Below are positions 1 to 8,329 of a stretch of 64,000 nucleotides of DNA, one piece after another. The notes below the pieces were generated by a model. It was not told the origin of the DNA. It worked only from the letters and a program-made list of their open reading frames with translations, and ran no database searches. The stretch comes from Paenibacillus nasutitermitis (GTDB taxonomy: Bacteria; Bacillota; Bacilli; Paenibacillales; Paenibacillaceae), in NCBI RefSeq assembly GCF_014641075.1, contig NZ_BMHP01000002.1:1302001-1366000 (forward strand), read 5' to 3'. Positions within the stretch are counted from its first letter, which is position 1; each line of letters begins with the position of its first letter. The position numbers and the translations under genes are program-made.

Positions 1-331
1 TCGGCAGCACAATATTCTCATATACATTAAGGATCGGAACAAGGTTATAATGTTGAAAAACAAACCCGATCTTCCTTCTTCTGAATACCGTTAGCTCGTC
101 GTCATTCATATCGAATATAGACTTCCCGTCTACGATAACCTGTCCACTAGTCGCCCGATCCAGACCACCAAGCATGTGCAATAACGTGGATTTGCCGCTC
201 CCGGAAGTACCAACGATAGCCGCGAACTCGCCCTCTTTGATTTCTATATTCACACCATCCAGTGCCTTCACCTGATTAGGCCCCTTGCCATATATCTTCC
301 TTAAATCAACCGTTCGCAATATACACATCAT
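1..331 (-). CDS. ABC transporter ATP-binding protein, MacB/LolD type (3' end outside window)
   Basis: The N-terminal ~110 residues are present and the gene runs off the left edge. The Walker A loop is GTSGSGKST, followed by HMLGGLDRATSG and a Q-loop in FVFQHYNLVP, which is the pattern of the MacB/LolD/FtsE-like ATPases that pair with FtsX/MacB-type permeases for peptide, antibiotic or lipoprotein export. Two ATG codons stand side by side at 331 and 328; a GGATGGAG ribosome site lies upstream. The Walker B, signature and H-loop are outside the window, and the permease is not seen, so the substrate cannot be given. These ATPases often sit beside two-component systems; here a LuxR-type pair lies upstream on the same strand, but 314 bases away. 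Confidence 0.9.
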   Translation of the reverse strand, partial: MMCILRTVDLRKIYGKGPNQVKALDGVNIEIKEGEFAAIVGTSGSGKSTLLHMLGGLDRATSGQVIVDGKSIFDMNDDELTVFRRRKIGFVFQHYNLVPILNVYENIVLP

Positions 332-423
332 GATCCGCTCCATCCTGCATGTTGAAACTACAGTCTGAATTATACTCGCCACTTCTTACATTCTCGTGAC
401 AGTGATTTATTCGCACAAGAACA

Positions 424-471
424 GATCAAGAAGAATACCCTTCCTTCAAAGGAGGGATATTCTTCTTGATC
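424..471. repeat. 23-bp near-perfect inverted repeat
   Basis: The arms 424-446 and 449-471 pair over 23 positions with two mismatches and a 2-base loop. There is no T-run on either strand, so it is not a typical intrinsic terminator. It lies exactly at the left border of the coding remnant 473-628, so it may be a rearrangement junction or an insertion scar. Confidence 0.55.
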
Positions 472-472
472 A

Positions 473-628
473 ATAGGTTCCTTCCCCACATCAGGCACCA
501 CCCCATTAAGCACAATTCGGGTGAAGAAGGCGGGCTGGAGGATTGGACCGTTTGAAAAAGTAGAGAAGACTGAGAAACCGCAGCAAAAGAAAGATGCGGA
601 CTATCAAATCCGTGTCTTTGAAACATAA
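473..628 (+). pseudogene. 3' coding remnant, unknown protein
   Basis: An open frame without a start codon or ribosome site runs from just after the inverted repeat to a TAA at 626-628. It encodes about 51 residues ending in a charged tail (EKVEKTEKPQQKK then QIRVFET). The composition looks like a real protein C-terminus, and the gene is convergent with the response regulator. The hairpin at 424-471 cuts off its 5' side. I do not recognise the family. It could be a chance frame. Confidence 0.35.
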
Positions 629-644
629 GTGAGCTAACTTCTGA

Positions 645-1313
645 CTAAGGACTTTTTTTGAAACCGCCCGCGTCTCTTGCCATTATGATGGCTTCGGCAC
701 GGCTAGCAACCTGGAGTTTGCTGAAGATCGACGAAACATGATTTCTAACCGTCTTCGGACTGAGCACAAAACGCTCAGCAATCGTTGAGTTGGTATACCC
801 TTGTGCAATCAGCGTCAGAACCTCCCTCTCTCGTGGCGTTAGATCGGGGAATGGCTCCACCGAACGAGAAAAAAGCTTTTGTTTCGTTGAGTCAAAGTAT
901 CCGAATAAACGGCTCGCGATCGACGGGCTGAATATAGCTTCTCCCTTGCTCACTGCTGTGATGGCCCGTATCGCTTCATCACCTTCCGCACCTTTGAGCA
1001 GATACCCTCTCGCTCCAGCTTTCATAGCGGCAAGAACGGATTCATCGTCCTCAAACATGGTCAGCACCAAAATTCCTGTATGCGGGGATTTCGCAAGTAT
1101 TTGGCGAGTTGCCTCAATCCCATTCAACCCCGGCATGTTCAAATCCATAAGGACGACATCCGGTACACATTCGAATGTTAAGGAGACCGCTTCCGTTCCC
1201 GTAGCGGCCTCGCCGACAACCTCAATCATGGTTGCCTCCGCCAGCAACAGGGCGCGAAGCCCATATCGAAATACCGGATGATCATCCGCAATAAGGACAC
1301 GAATACGGCTCAT
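645..1313 (-). CDS. Response regulator, NarL/FixJ (LuxR) family
   Basis: 222 residues. The receiver domain occupies residues 4-120, with acidic pocket D10/D11, phospho-acceptor D57 (VLMDLNMPG), the T in LVLTMF and K in YLLKG. A LuxR-type helix-turn-helix follows at ~155-212 (LTPREREVLTLIAQG, SPKTVRNHVSSIFSKL). The start ATG overlaps the stop of the upstream kinase gene by 4 bases, so the two are translationally coupled and form one two-component system. Nearest known groups are LiaR/DegU-like regulators; target genes are unknown. Candidates are the adjacent ABC ATPase or the 204-residue membrane protein. Confidence 0.93.
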   Translation of the reverse strand: MSRIRVLIADDHPVFRYGLRALLLAEATMIEVVGEAATGTEAVSLTFECVPDVVLMDLNMPGLNGIEATRQILAKSPHTGILVLTMFEDDESVLAAMKAGARGYLLKGAEGDEAIRAITAVSKGEAIFSPSIASRLFGYFDSTKQKLFSRSVEPFPDLTPREREVLTLIAQGYTNSTIAERFVLSPKTVRNHVSSIFSKLQVASRAEAIIMARDAGGFKKSP

Positions 1314-3475
1314 AGTAATTTTCCTGCTTTCCTGAATGGATGGGGGCTTTCATGCTGGTCTTGGGGTAGCGGGATGTTGGCGATCACCCTTGTTCCCCTG
1401 TCCGATATATTCTCAATGCGGCATGTCCCTCCTAATTCCTCCGCACGTTCATGCATGGATGAAAAGCCGACACCGCCGCGGGTGCTTGGCGGCAGTCCTT
1501 GCCCGTTATCGGTCACTTCCAACGTCACACCATCCTTCACACGCAGTCGAATATTCGCTGAGGTAGCATGAGCGTGATTCACGATATTAGTCAGCGCCTC
1601 CTGAACGATTCGGTAACATGCCATTTCTGCTGCCGCAGGCAAAGGGGGAAGCGTTTCCGGTACGTCCACCATGATTTTTATGCCGCTTGCATGATACCGT
1701 GACACTTGCTCCCGTAAAACTGCAAGCAGACCCAGGTCATCAAGTGCAGGCGGGCGGAGTGCATACACAAGCCGGCGAATATCCGTTATAGCCTCTTTCG
1801 CATGATCGATGGCATCCGCAAGCAGTTTTTCCGCAGTGTCCGGATCCTGCCGCAATTGCTTTTTGACCGCGGACAGTGTCAAAGTCTGACTGGACAAAAG
1901 CGGCCCAAGACCATCATGCAAGTCTCTGCGCATGCGGCGCCGTTCTTCCTCACGTGCTGTCACCAAACGCTCGCGTGATCGTTGCAGGTCGATCGTCATC
2001 CGCTGCAAATCCGCGGTCAACCGGACTGAATGGACCGCAATACTGATCTGGGGCGCAAGATCCCGCACCAATCGCAAATCGGCTGGCGTTAGCTCTTCCC
2101 CCTGTTGACGCGGCGAAAGAACAAGATCGCCGACACGCTCTCCTTGATGGATTAGCGGAAGCCTCACCTTGTCTCCGCTATTTAGGGGACTGCCATACGT
2201 TACTTCCATCTGCGAATGTTCGCCGCCAACTAACCTTTGTTCCCTGTCCCATACAATGGCTGCATAAGGCAGTCGAAGCGCTTGGGCAACACTTTTAACG
2301 ATTGTCTGCAATAAATTATCAGCAGGTAACGACTCTTCGAGCCGCCTCCCCAGATTGGCAAGAGCGCGGTAAGGATCGATCCGATCACCGAACATAAGGC
2401 GATTGACCCCTCGTTGTAAACGAAGGCGCAGCGGTTGTATGATGACAGCGGTCAGCGCGGTAGCGAACAGGGAGATAAACAAGCTGTTATATACTTGGAA
2501 AAGTGCACTCATCCCGAATACGACAAGCACATACACAACCAGAATATTGGTCGACAATGCTAAGTAGACGAGAGCACGATTGATAACGATATCTATATCC
2601 CATAACCGGTAACGAAGCAAAGCAATTCCGATCCCCACCGGAATCGGAAGATAAGATAGCGCCGTGCTCACCGGACCTAACAAATGGTAGAAAGATTCCG
2701 GTCTGTCGAAGCTAGAGAAAAACAAAGGGAGTAAATTGATTGTAATGACCAGTAACAGGGTTGTACCGAACCCGAATGCCAGCCATTTGATCTGTTGTTT
2801 TTGCAGCGGCGTGGCTACAGCAAAAAAGCGATACAAAAGCGCGGCAGTCACGCTGCCATACACCAAAAGCATTTCCAATATAGCAAAATGCGACGGCCAG
2901 TTCTCAATATTATAGGGGTGAGGCAGCATAAAGAGGACCAACTGGATGACAAAAAGCAAAATGAGCATCCAAGACCAGCGTGGAACAAACTTGCCATCCG
3001 GGAACGTGCAGAACAGGAAACCGAGAGCCGGCCACTTCAGAATGACGAACATTAAATAGACCAGTTCAAACCAGCGAGACGGGGTCAGTATTGCGTGTGA
3101 TTCGTTCATTCCGAATGCTCCGAAGACAATCAGCAGCAACGATACGAATTGGCACATCCGATCGGCTGGTTTTCGCCAAACGATGAGTATACCTACCCCG
3201 ATCATGAATATCGTGACGATCATATCGCTACTGATGGCATAGAGCGCATACCCTTGAAGCGAGACACCATACCTCTCAAGCGCCGGCATCTGATCAACAT
3301 GAATTTGCAAACGGTTGCAGCCTACGCCGGAAGGTTCCGAGCATGGGCTATACAGGGAGGACACAAACCCCGGATACCCGGAAATCAAAACATACACAGC
3401 GAAGAGTACACCCAGAAGCCACAATGTACGTAATCCTATGGATTTCCATTGAAGTTGATCCGTCCCCACCCTCAC
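1310..3475 (-). CDS. Membrane sensor histidine kinase, HisKA_3 type
   Basis: 721 residues. The N-terminal ~350 residues hold about nine to ten hydrophobic segments, with an extracytoplasmic loop near residues 35-70 rich in Cys (CSEPSGVGCN). A GAF-like region (~370-490) follows, then a coiled stretch, the HisKA_3 motif with phospho-acceptor H520 (RRDLHDGLGPLL), and an HATPase_c domain (N in EALTNIVNHAHA, G-box DNGQGLP, GVGFSSMHERAEELGG). It pairs with the overlapping response regulator. The start is GTG at 3475, with GAGGGGG six bases upstream. The many-helix sensor resembles those of NarL-family kinases that respond to membrane signals; the ligand is unknown. Confidence 0.92.
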   Translation of the reverse strand: MRVGTDQLQWKSIGLRTLWLLGVLFAVYVLISGYPGFVSSLYSPCSEPSGVGCNRLQIHVDQMPALERYGVSLQGYALYAISSDMIVTIFMIGVGILIVWRKPADRMCQFVSLLLIVFGAFGMNESHAILTPSRWFELVYLMFVILKWPALGFLFCTFPDGKFVPRWSWMLILLFVIQLVLFMLPHPYNIENWPSHFAILEMLLVYGSVTAALLYRFFAVATPLQKQQIKWLAFGFGTTLLLVITINLLPLFFSSFDRPESFYHLLGPVSTALSYLPIPVGIGIALLRYRLWDIDIVINRALVYLALSTNILVVYVLVVFGMSALFQVYNSLFISLFATALTAVIIQPLRLRLQRGVNRLMFGDRIDPYRALANLGRRLEESLPADNLLQTIVKSVAQALRLPYAAIVWDREQRLVGGEHSQMEVTYGSPLNSGDKVRLPLIHQGERVGDLVLSPRQQGEELTPADLRLVRDLAPQISIAVHSVRLTADLQRMTIDLQRSRERLVTAREEERRRMRRDLHDGLGPLLSSQTLTLSAVKKQLRQDPDTAEKLLADAIDHAKEAITDIRRLVYALRPPALDDLGLLAVLREQVSRYHASGIKIMVDVPETLPPLPAAAEMACYRIVQEALTNIVNHAHATSANIRLRVKDGVTLEVTDNGQGLPPSTRGGVGFSSMHERAEELGGTCRIENISDRGTRVIANIPLPQDQHESPHPFRKAGKLL

Positions 3476-3600
3476 AAGATCCCCCTCTTCGGACCGCTGC
3501 TATTTACCAGGCTCCATCTCGGTTGAGCCATCCATTGTTTTCCAGTACTGCGATAATAATAACCCACGATATAAACTTAGTAAAGGTAATCGAATAAGAT

Positions 3601-4215
3601 TCACCCGCGACGTTCGAAGGAAGAAGCACTAGACCAGATGGCATATCCGTGCAGAATCCATGTGACGCTCCAGAACCCGAGTAGTATTGGCGAAGGTTCT
3701 CCGTTAGGGATAATAAAGAAGACGATTTGGAACGGAATCATCGCTACGTAGTACAGCCCAACGAAAAGCGGTGCCATCCGACGCCATCCCGCCATCCATC
3801 GCGCAACGAACACCGCAATCCCCAGCGTTATCATACCGACTCCAACCAGTAATGCACCTATGGGATAAAAAAACTCCACCTCATCCCCTACAACGTATTG
3901 TGACAAGGTAGCTGCCAGGTAAGAACATACCCCCAGTAGGCTGATAGATGTGCCGATGAATCCGACCCGCCTCATCCGGCCACTCCCGCTGGCACGGAGA
4001 ATGAGCAGGCCCAGCGGCCCGCACGCCATGCCCAGCAACATGGGAATGGGTATCAGTAAATCGCTGACTAGTGAAGGTACCGCCTTAAATTGTTCGACAC
4101 TAACAAGCACTACCCACAGCAACCCGCCGATGAAGCACGCCAGGCCAGTGAAGCGAATGCGCCCCGCCGATACTGCCAGACTTGCTTGGTTGGATGGCTG
4201 TACCTTACTAATCAT
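3601..4215 (-). CDS. Six-helix integral membrane protein, unknown function
   Basis: 204 residues from ATG at 4215. An AAGGAG ribosome site sits 8 bases upstream; the in-frame GTG at 4224 overlaps that site and is not the start. Six hydrophobic segments lie at about 22-44, 50-72, 85-105, 115-138, 145-168 and 175-195 of the protein, with short loops and no catalytic motif. I do not recognise the family. It is on the same strand as the two-component system and ends 125 bases before the kinase, so it could be an accessory membrane component or simply a neighbour. Confidence 0.75.
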   Translation of the reverse strand: MISKVQPSNQASLAVSAGRIRFTGLACFIGGLLWVVLVSVEQFKAVPSLVSDLLIPIPMLLGMACGPLGLLILRASGSGRMRRVGFIGTSISLLGVCSYLAATLSQYVVGDEVEFFYPIGALLVGVGMITLGIAVFVARWMAGWRRMAPLFVGLYYVAMIPFQIVFFIIPNGEPSPILLGFWSVTWILHGYAIWSSASSFERRG

Positions 4216-4395
4216 AAAAATCACTCCTTCGTTTTGTTGTGGGGAAACGTATCGGTTATGCCATTATTATATCGAGCGGTCAGAATATAATCATGTGATC
4301 GGTGCCCTAACTTTGCCAGGACGAAAAATCACGACCACAACGCAGTATCAGGGACATTTAGTCCCGATAAATGGGCTGCGAATGACCTGTTATTT

Positions 4396-4444
4396 CTGAT
4401 ACTACTTAGGTCCCCAAATAATTTGGGGACCTAAGTAGTATCAG
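4396..4444. repeat. Perfect 24-bp inverted repeat
   Basis: Arms 4396-4419 and 4421-4444 are exact reverse complements around one base. Five T follow on the plus strand, but no plus-strand gene precedes it. On the minus strand it lies about 56 bases after the HEAT-like gene but lacks a T-run. It may be a terminator-like hairpin, or a palindromic mobile or REP-type element left near the transposase scrap. Confidence 0.7.
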
Positions 4445-4500
4445 CTTTTTCAGCCTATTCATTTTGAGCAATACTGTCACATCTTACACAACGGATAGAA

Positions 4501-5124
4501 TCAACTCAATTTCTTAATCAGTTTCTCCACTCGCTTTCGTTTTGTGTCCTTTTCAATTTCATTGAGTCGTGAGGAAAGCGTCTTTATGAAAAGGGCTTTG
4601 TTTTTATCGTTAACGATGGATATTGCATTCTCCGCATACATTGGAAGTTGATTTGTCGGACATTTCTTAAGCTGTTCGATGAGTAATCTGAATGCATGAT
4701 CAGCATATTGTTTGAAAGAACAAAGTTTAATCAGAATATTTACCCCGTGATCTTTGGTGATTACCGAACCTTTGTCAGTAATAACTACAATTTTTTCAAG
4801 TGCTAAATATATGACTTCCGGACTTTCAAGAGTTATCGCATCTAGTGCGGTCATAGCCCCCCAAACAAGTCGATTGTTTCCATGATCAAGCAATGTTACG
4901 AACTCTTTGCTGTATTCAGCAATTAAAGACGGCTTGAGATCTCCAATCTCATAGAGAACTTTAATGCAATCGCTTTGAATGTTCTTGTCATTGTTATGCA
5001 AGTTATCAACAAGTTCTATCACAGCACCTTTATCATCTCGATCGGCAATATATTTCGCCAACTCCTGAATAGGACCTTCGTCTTTGCGGTTAAGTGAAGT
5101 TGCTAATTTGTCGATTATGGTCAT
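4501..5124 (-). CDS. HEAT-repeat-like alpha-helical protein
   Basis: 207 residues from ATG at 5124, which has AAGGAG 8 bases upstream. The protein is a run of paired amphipathic helices (for example ...AKYIADRDDKGAVIELV..., ...SDCIKVLYEIGDLKPSL..., ...WGAMTALDAI...). This is the texture of HEAT/ARM or AlkD-like scaffolds that bind protein or nucleic acid. No catalytic motif is visible. The same frame extends upstream to 5229, but that extension encodes a transposase fragment, not part of this protein. Base composition is visibly more AT-rich than the glycan genes around it, which fits recent arrival. Function unknown. Confidence 0.75.
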   Translation of the reverse strand: MTIIDKLATSLNRKDEGPIQELAKYIADRDDKGAVIELVDNLHNNDKNIQSDCIKVLYEIGDLKPSLIAEYSKEFVTLLDHGNNRLVWGAMTALDAITLESPEVIYLALEKIVVITDKGSVITKDHGVNILIKLCSFKQYADHAFRLLIEQLKKCPTNQLPMYAENAISIVNDKNKALFIKTLSSRLNEIEKDTKRKRVEKLIKKLS

Positions 5125-5139
5125 CTGTTTTTCTCCTTG

Positions 5140-5241
5140 AAACGATTCGATGTGAGCGTTCTTATTTGGCGTCTTTGGGGGTATGCGCACGTGTTTGAGC
5201 TGCGGGATCTCAACCGTATGACGGAACACTGTGAAGACGTA
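5140..5241 (-). pseudogene. IS3-family transposase remnant (end of integrase core)
   Basis: The frame upstream of the HEAT-like start reads LKHVRIPPKTPNKNAHIESF. That is the hallmark of the last part of the IS3/IS150-group DDE integrase core, where the Glu of NAHIESF (codon at 5148-5146) is the catalytic acid. Only about 30-35 residues remain and no inverted terminal repeats were found. The remnant is fused in frame to the HEAT-like gene, whose ribosome site begins two codons later, so it may have supplied the upstream sequence of that gene. Confidence 0.65.
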
Positions 5242-5279
5242 AGTATGTGGAGTCGGTTGGTTTGTCCTATCACCCCTTT

Positions 5280-6680
5280 TTATTCAAATTCCGCATAAGC
5301 CTTTGTTCCTTTTCCTGCAGGACCCGCTAGATTGAGTTGACCTAAACCGTATACCGCTTCGTGAGTGCCGTCTAGGGCAGGATCGACATAATGGACAAAC
5401 CAGTTCTCCAGTTTAGACTTCATTTCCATCCTTATTTCACTGCAAGCAGGATCATCGAATACATTGTTCTTCTCATCGGGGTCAATCGCCACATGATAGA
5501 GCTCATGAGGACCATATGGATAACGGTGAATATATTTCCATTCCCTCGTTCGAATCATTCTAACAGGACCATATTCGTCATAAATCACAACGTGATCATG
5601 CACATTCTTTTCCTTACCCAGCAGCAGCGGAAGGAAGCTTCTCCCCGGCAAATTGTCCATTACCGGATGGTGCAGGCCCGCATATTCAAGAATGGTCGGC
5701 ATAAAATCATAGCCGCTTACCAGCTCATCGCATACTTGACCTTGGGGAATGCGCCCAGGCTGAGAAAAAATAGCCGGCACCTTTACAGAGGTATCAAACA
5801 TGTTGAGTGGAAACGTCCCATTGCCCTTGCCCCATATTCCATGATGTCCGCAGTTAAAACCGTTATCGCTAAGAAAGCAAATCAATGTTTGTTCGCGTAC
5901 ACCCATCTCCTCTAATTTGTCGATGATTCTGCCGATATTCTGATCCATTGCAGTAACAGCTGCATAATATCCTTTTAAATTTTCCTTGCGATTGTCCCAA
6001 TATGGCTCATTTCGAAGCTGCCAAGGGTGTAAGGGCTCCTGTGGACAAGACTCAAATAAACAATCGTCATAGGAATCCACAATTTCTTGCGGATGGCTAT
6101 CGATCCAAGGTGTATGTGGCGATGTATAATGTACACTTAAATAAAAGGGCTCTTCATGCTTTTGTTTATCTAAGAAATTCAATGCATCATCCGTAATGAC
6201 ATCCGTCAAATAGCCCGATTCCGTAACGAGCTCGCCTTCTCTAATCATTGGAGCATTATAATAATAACCGCCGCCTGATTGGTGTGTATACCAATGGGTC
6301 AATCCTTTTTGAGGGTTGATGCTATCGCCCAAATGCCACTTGCCGCTTATCCCGCAATTATAGTCGTGATTAGCCAAAACTTCGGTATAGGAGGTTTGGC
6401 CCTGCAAATATTCAATGGCGTTTTCTCCAACGTTGCCCTCGCGGATCCAGTCATGAACACCATGCTGTGAAGGCATTCTTCCCGTTAATAAGGATGCTCT
6501 GGCAGGAGAGCAAACAGGCGATGTGCAGAAAAAGCTGGAGTACCGCATTCCTTCGGCTGCCAGTCGATCCAAATTCGGTGTACGAATTTCTTTATTGCCT
6601 GCACATCCCATCGCCCAAGCACCCTGATCATCACTCAAAATAACAATGATATTTGGTTTATCCGTATCATGCTCTCGCAA
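5280..6680 (-). CDS. Type I sulfatase (arylsulfatase family)
   Basis: 466 residues, starting at TTG 6680 with GGGAG nine bases upstream. The N-terminal metal-binding ILSDDQG is followed by the modification motif CSPAR (C57 to R61), where the Cys becomes formylglycine. KWHLGD and LSDNGF also match the alkaline-phosphatase-like fold. There is no signal peptide, so it is predicted to act in the cytoplasm on imported sulfated sugars. It is the last gene of a leftward unit: AraC regulator, two permeases, binding protein, sulfatase, sulfatase. The activating enzyme (FGE or anSME) is not in the window. Substrate position cannot be read from sequence. Confidence 0.93.
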   Translation of the reverse strand: MREHDTDKPNIIVILSDDQGAWAMGCAGNKEIRTPNLDRLAAEGMRYSSFFCTSPVCSPARASLLTGRMPSQHGVHDWIREGNVGENAIEYLQGQTSYTEVLANHDYNCGISGKWHLGDSINPQKGLTHWYTHQSGGGYYYNAPMIREGELVTESGYLTDVITDDALNFLDKQKHEEPFYLSVHYTSPHTPWIDSHPQEIVDSYDDCLFESCPQEPLHPWQLRNEPYWDNRKENLKGYYAAVTAMDQNIGRIIDKLEEMGVREQTLICFLSDNGFNCGHHGIWGKGNGTFPLNMFDTSVKVPAIFSQPGRIPQGQVCDELVSGYDFMPTILEYAGLHHPVMDNLPGRSFLPLLLGKEKNVHDHVVIYDEYGPVRMIRTREWKYIHRYPYGPHELYHVAIDPDEKNNVFDDPACSEIRMEMKSKLENWFVHYVDPALDGTHEAVYGLGQLNLAGPAGKGTKAYAEFE

Positions 6681-6709
6681 ATGTATGCACTCCCACTATA
6701 AGTTAATGT

Positions 6710-8200
6710 TTACACCCTGCTCGATCTCCTGTTCACGGGCTCGCTGCGTTCCATGTCATTCAGAAGCTCCATCATCAGCTCTAATTTTATGGACTGATAT
6801 TCCGGCAAGTGGAATAAGTTGTGCTTCTCGCCTGGATCTTCCTGCAAATGGTAAAGCTCTCCGAATATTTCTCCCAAATATACAGCCAGCTTCCACTCAG
6901 CCTTTACCCAGCATTTATAGCGAATCCGGTCTGGCTCCTCCTTATACTCGATACGGACCCCACTTCGCGATAACAGCTCTCCATCCGCTAAACGGGGCTT
7001 TAAGCTAATCCCGTCTCGCTTCACATGATCCTCAATGGCTGCAAAATCCAGAATCGTAGGCAATAGATCGACCAGTGATACCACCTCCTCCACCTCGCAA
7101 GGAGCGAATCCATTGGGATATCGGACCAACAGTGGAATATGAGTAACGCCTTCGTATACGAGAGGTCCCTTTTGGCCAATCCTGTGATCGCCCAGCATTT
7201 CACCGTGGTCGCTTGTGAAGATGATTAGAGTATCATCAGCCAAGCCCAGTGAATCCAAAGCGTCCAGTATACGGCCCAGCTGCTCATCTATCAGCTGTAC
7301 CATCGAATAATAATAAGCACGGGTTAACCTGGTTTTCTCTTCATCTTCAAAATAAGTCTTCCAGGCAACAGCTCCATTGCCAGCTATCACGTGAGGTCCG
7401 TTAAATCGACTCTCCACAATTCGGCCATTATGAAATAACGGAATATGATCTGCGTAGTCCGTCTCTGTGTCATTCGTATTATCCGGCAATGGAATTGCTG
7501 CGGGATCAACTCGATTGGTAAATTGTACAGGCAGCACATGAGGGTGATGCGGATCTTGAATGCCCAAATTAAGAAAGAATGGGCGATCTCCCTCCTGACT
7601 TTTCATAAAATCTATCGCGGATTCAGCAATCCAATTTCCCTGATGAACCTCGAGTGGTATATTCCAATCACCGGTATCATTGGCATCCTCATCGAACATA
7701 CGGCTATTCGCAAAACTCTTCGGATCAAAGCCTTTTTGGTTCACCCAATGAGCATAATGACTGGTTACGCCATACGTATTGTGGCCTAAGCTTAGCTCTG
7801 CCGTTTCAAACCCGCTGAAATCATAAAATGGTGTTCCGCGATCATCCACTTCCATCGTCTCTGGACTCTCCGATCCCCATGGATGCCAATGCGCTTTGCC
7901 TACATGATGTGTCCGATAGCCATGCTCTCGTAAAATTGTACTTATCCATGTGGAATAATGACTCGTAGTCGTTCCAATGTTATAGGATCCATGTCGTGAA
8001 AGATGCATACCGCTCATTATCGAAACTCTCGACGGTGTACAAATCGTATTCGGACAATAGGCTCTGCGAAATGAAACCCCTTCCTTCGCAAGACGATCCA
8101 TATGGGGTGTATTCATAAACGAGCTGCCATTCGCCTTAATACTGTCATAGCGCTGCTGATCTGTCGTAATCAGAATGATGTTTGGCTGCTTGGTATCCAT
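6710..8200 (-). CDS. Type I sulfatase
   Basis: 496 residues. Begins PNIILITTDQQRYD, giving the calcium-site acids, then the formylglycine motif CTPSR (C54 to R58) and GKAHWHPWG. IFTSDHGEMLGDH provides the second metal-site acids typical of sulfatases acting on sugar sulfates. No signal peptide, hence cytoplasmic. It lies 29 bases upstream of the second sulfatase and 129 bases after the binding-protein gene, in the same direction. Two different sulfatases in one unit suggest a glycan sulfated at more than one position. A phosphonate hydrolase of the same superfamily is a less likely alternative. Confidence 0.94.
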   Translation of the reverse strand: MDTKQPNIILITTDQQRYDSIKANGSSFMNTPHMDRLAKEGVSFRRAYCPNTICTPSRVSIMSGMHLSRHGSYNIGTTTSHYSTWISTILREHGYRTHHVGKAHWHPWGSESPETMEVDDRGTPFYDFSGFETAELSLGHNTYGVTSHYAHWVNQKGFDPKSFANSRMFDEDANDTGDWNIPLEVHQGNWIAESAIDFMKSQEGDRPFFLNLGIQDPHHPHVLPVQFTNRVDPAAIPLPDNTNDTETDYADHIPLFHNGRIVESRFNGPHVIAGNGAVAWKTYFEDEEKTRLTRAYYYSMVQLIDEQLGRILDALDSLGLADDTLIIFTSDHGEMLGDHRIGQKGPLVYEGVTHIPLLVRYPNGFAPCEVEEVVSLVDLLPTILDFAAIEDHVKRDGISLKPRLADGELLSRSGVRIEYKEEPDRIRYKCWVKAEWKLAVYLGEIFGELYHLQEDPGEKHNLFHLPEYQSIKLELMMELLNDMERSEPVNRRSSRV

Positions 8201-8329
8201 AAGCTTTAACCTCTTTTCTGATCAATGCATATAGGCTAATTCATAGGGCTCGGCTTATTATCGCAAGAGGCCGCCCCACCTGCAGAAGAACACTCTGTTT
8301 TGGGGACAGCCTCAAGCCTCGTTTACCCT

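Noticed and set aside
3540..3597. A plus-strand frame ending IIITHDINLVKVIE, similar to an ABC ATPase H-loop
   Set aside because: No Walker B or signature motif precedes it and the frame is antisense to the kinase upstream region; too short to support a remnant.
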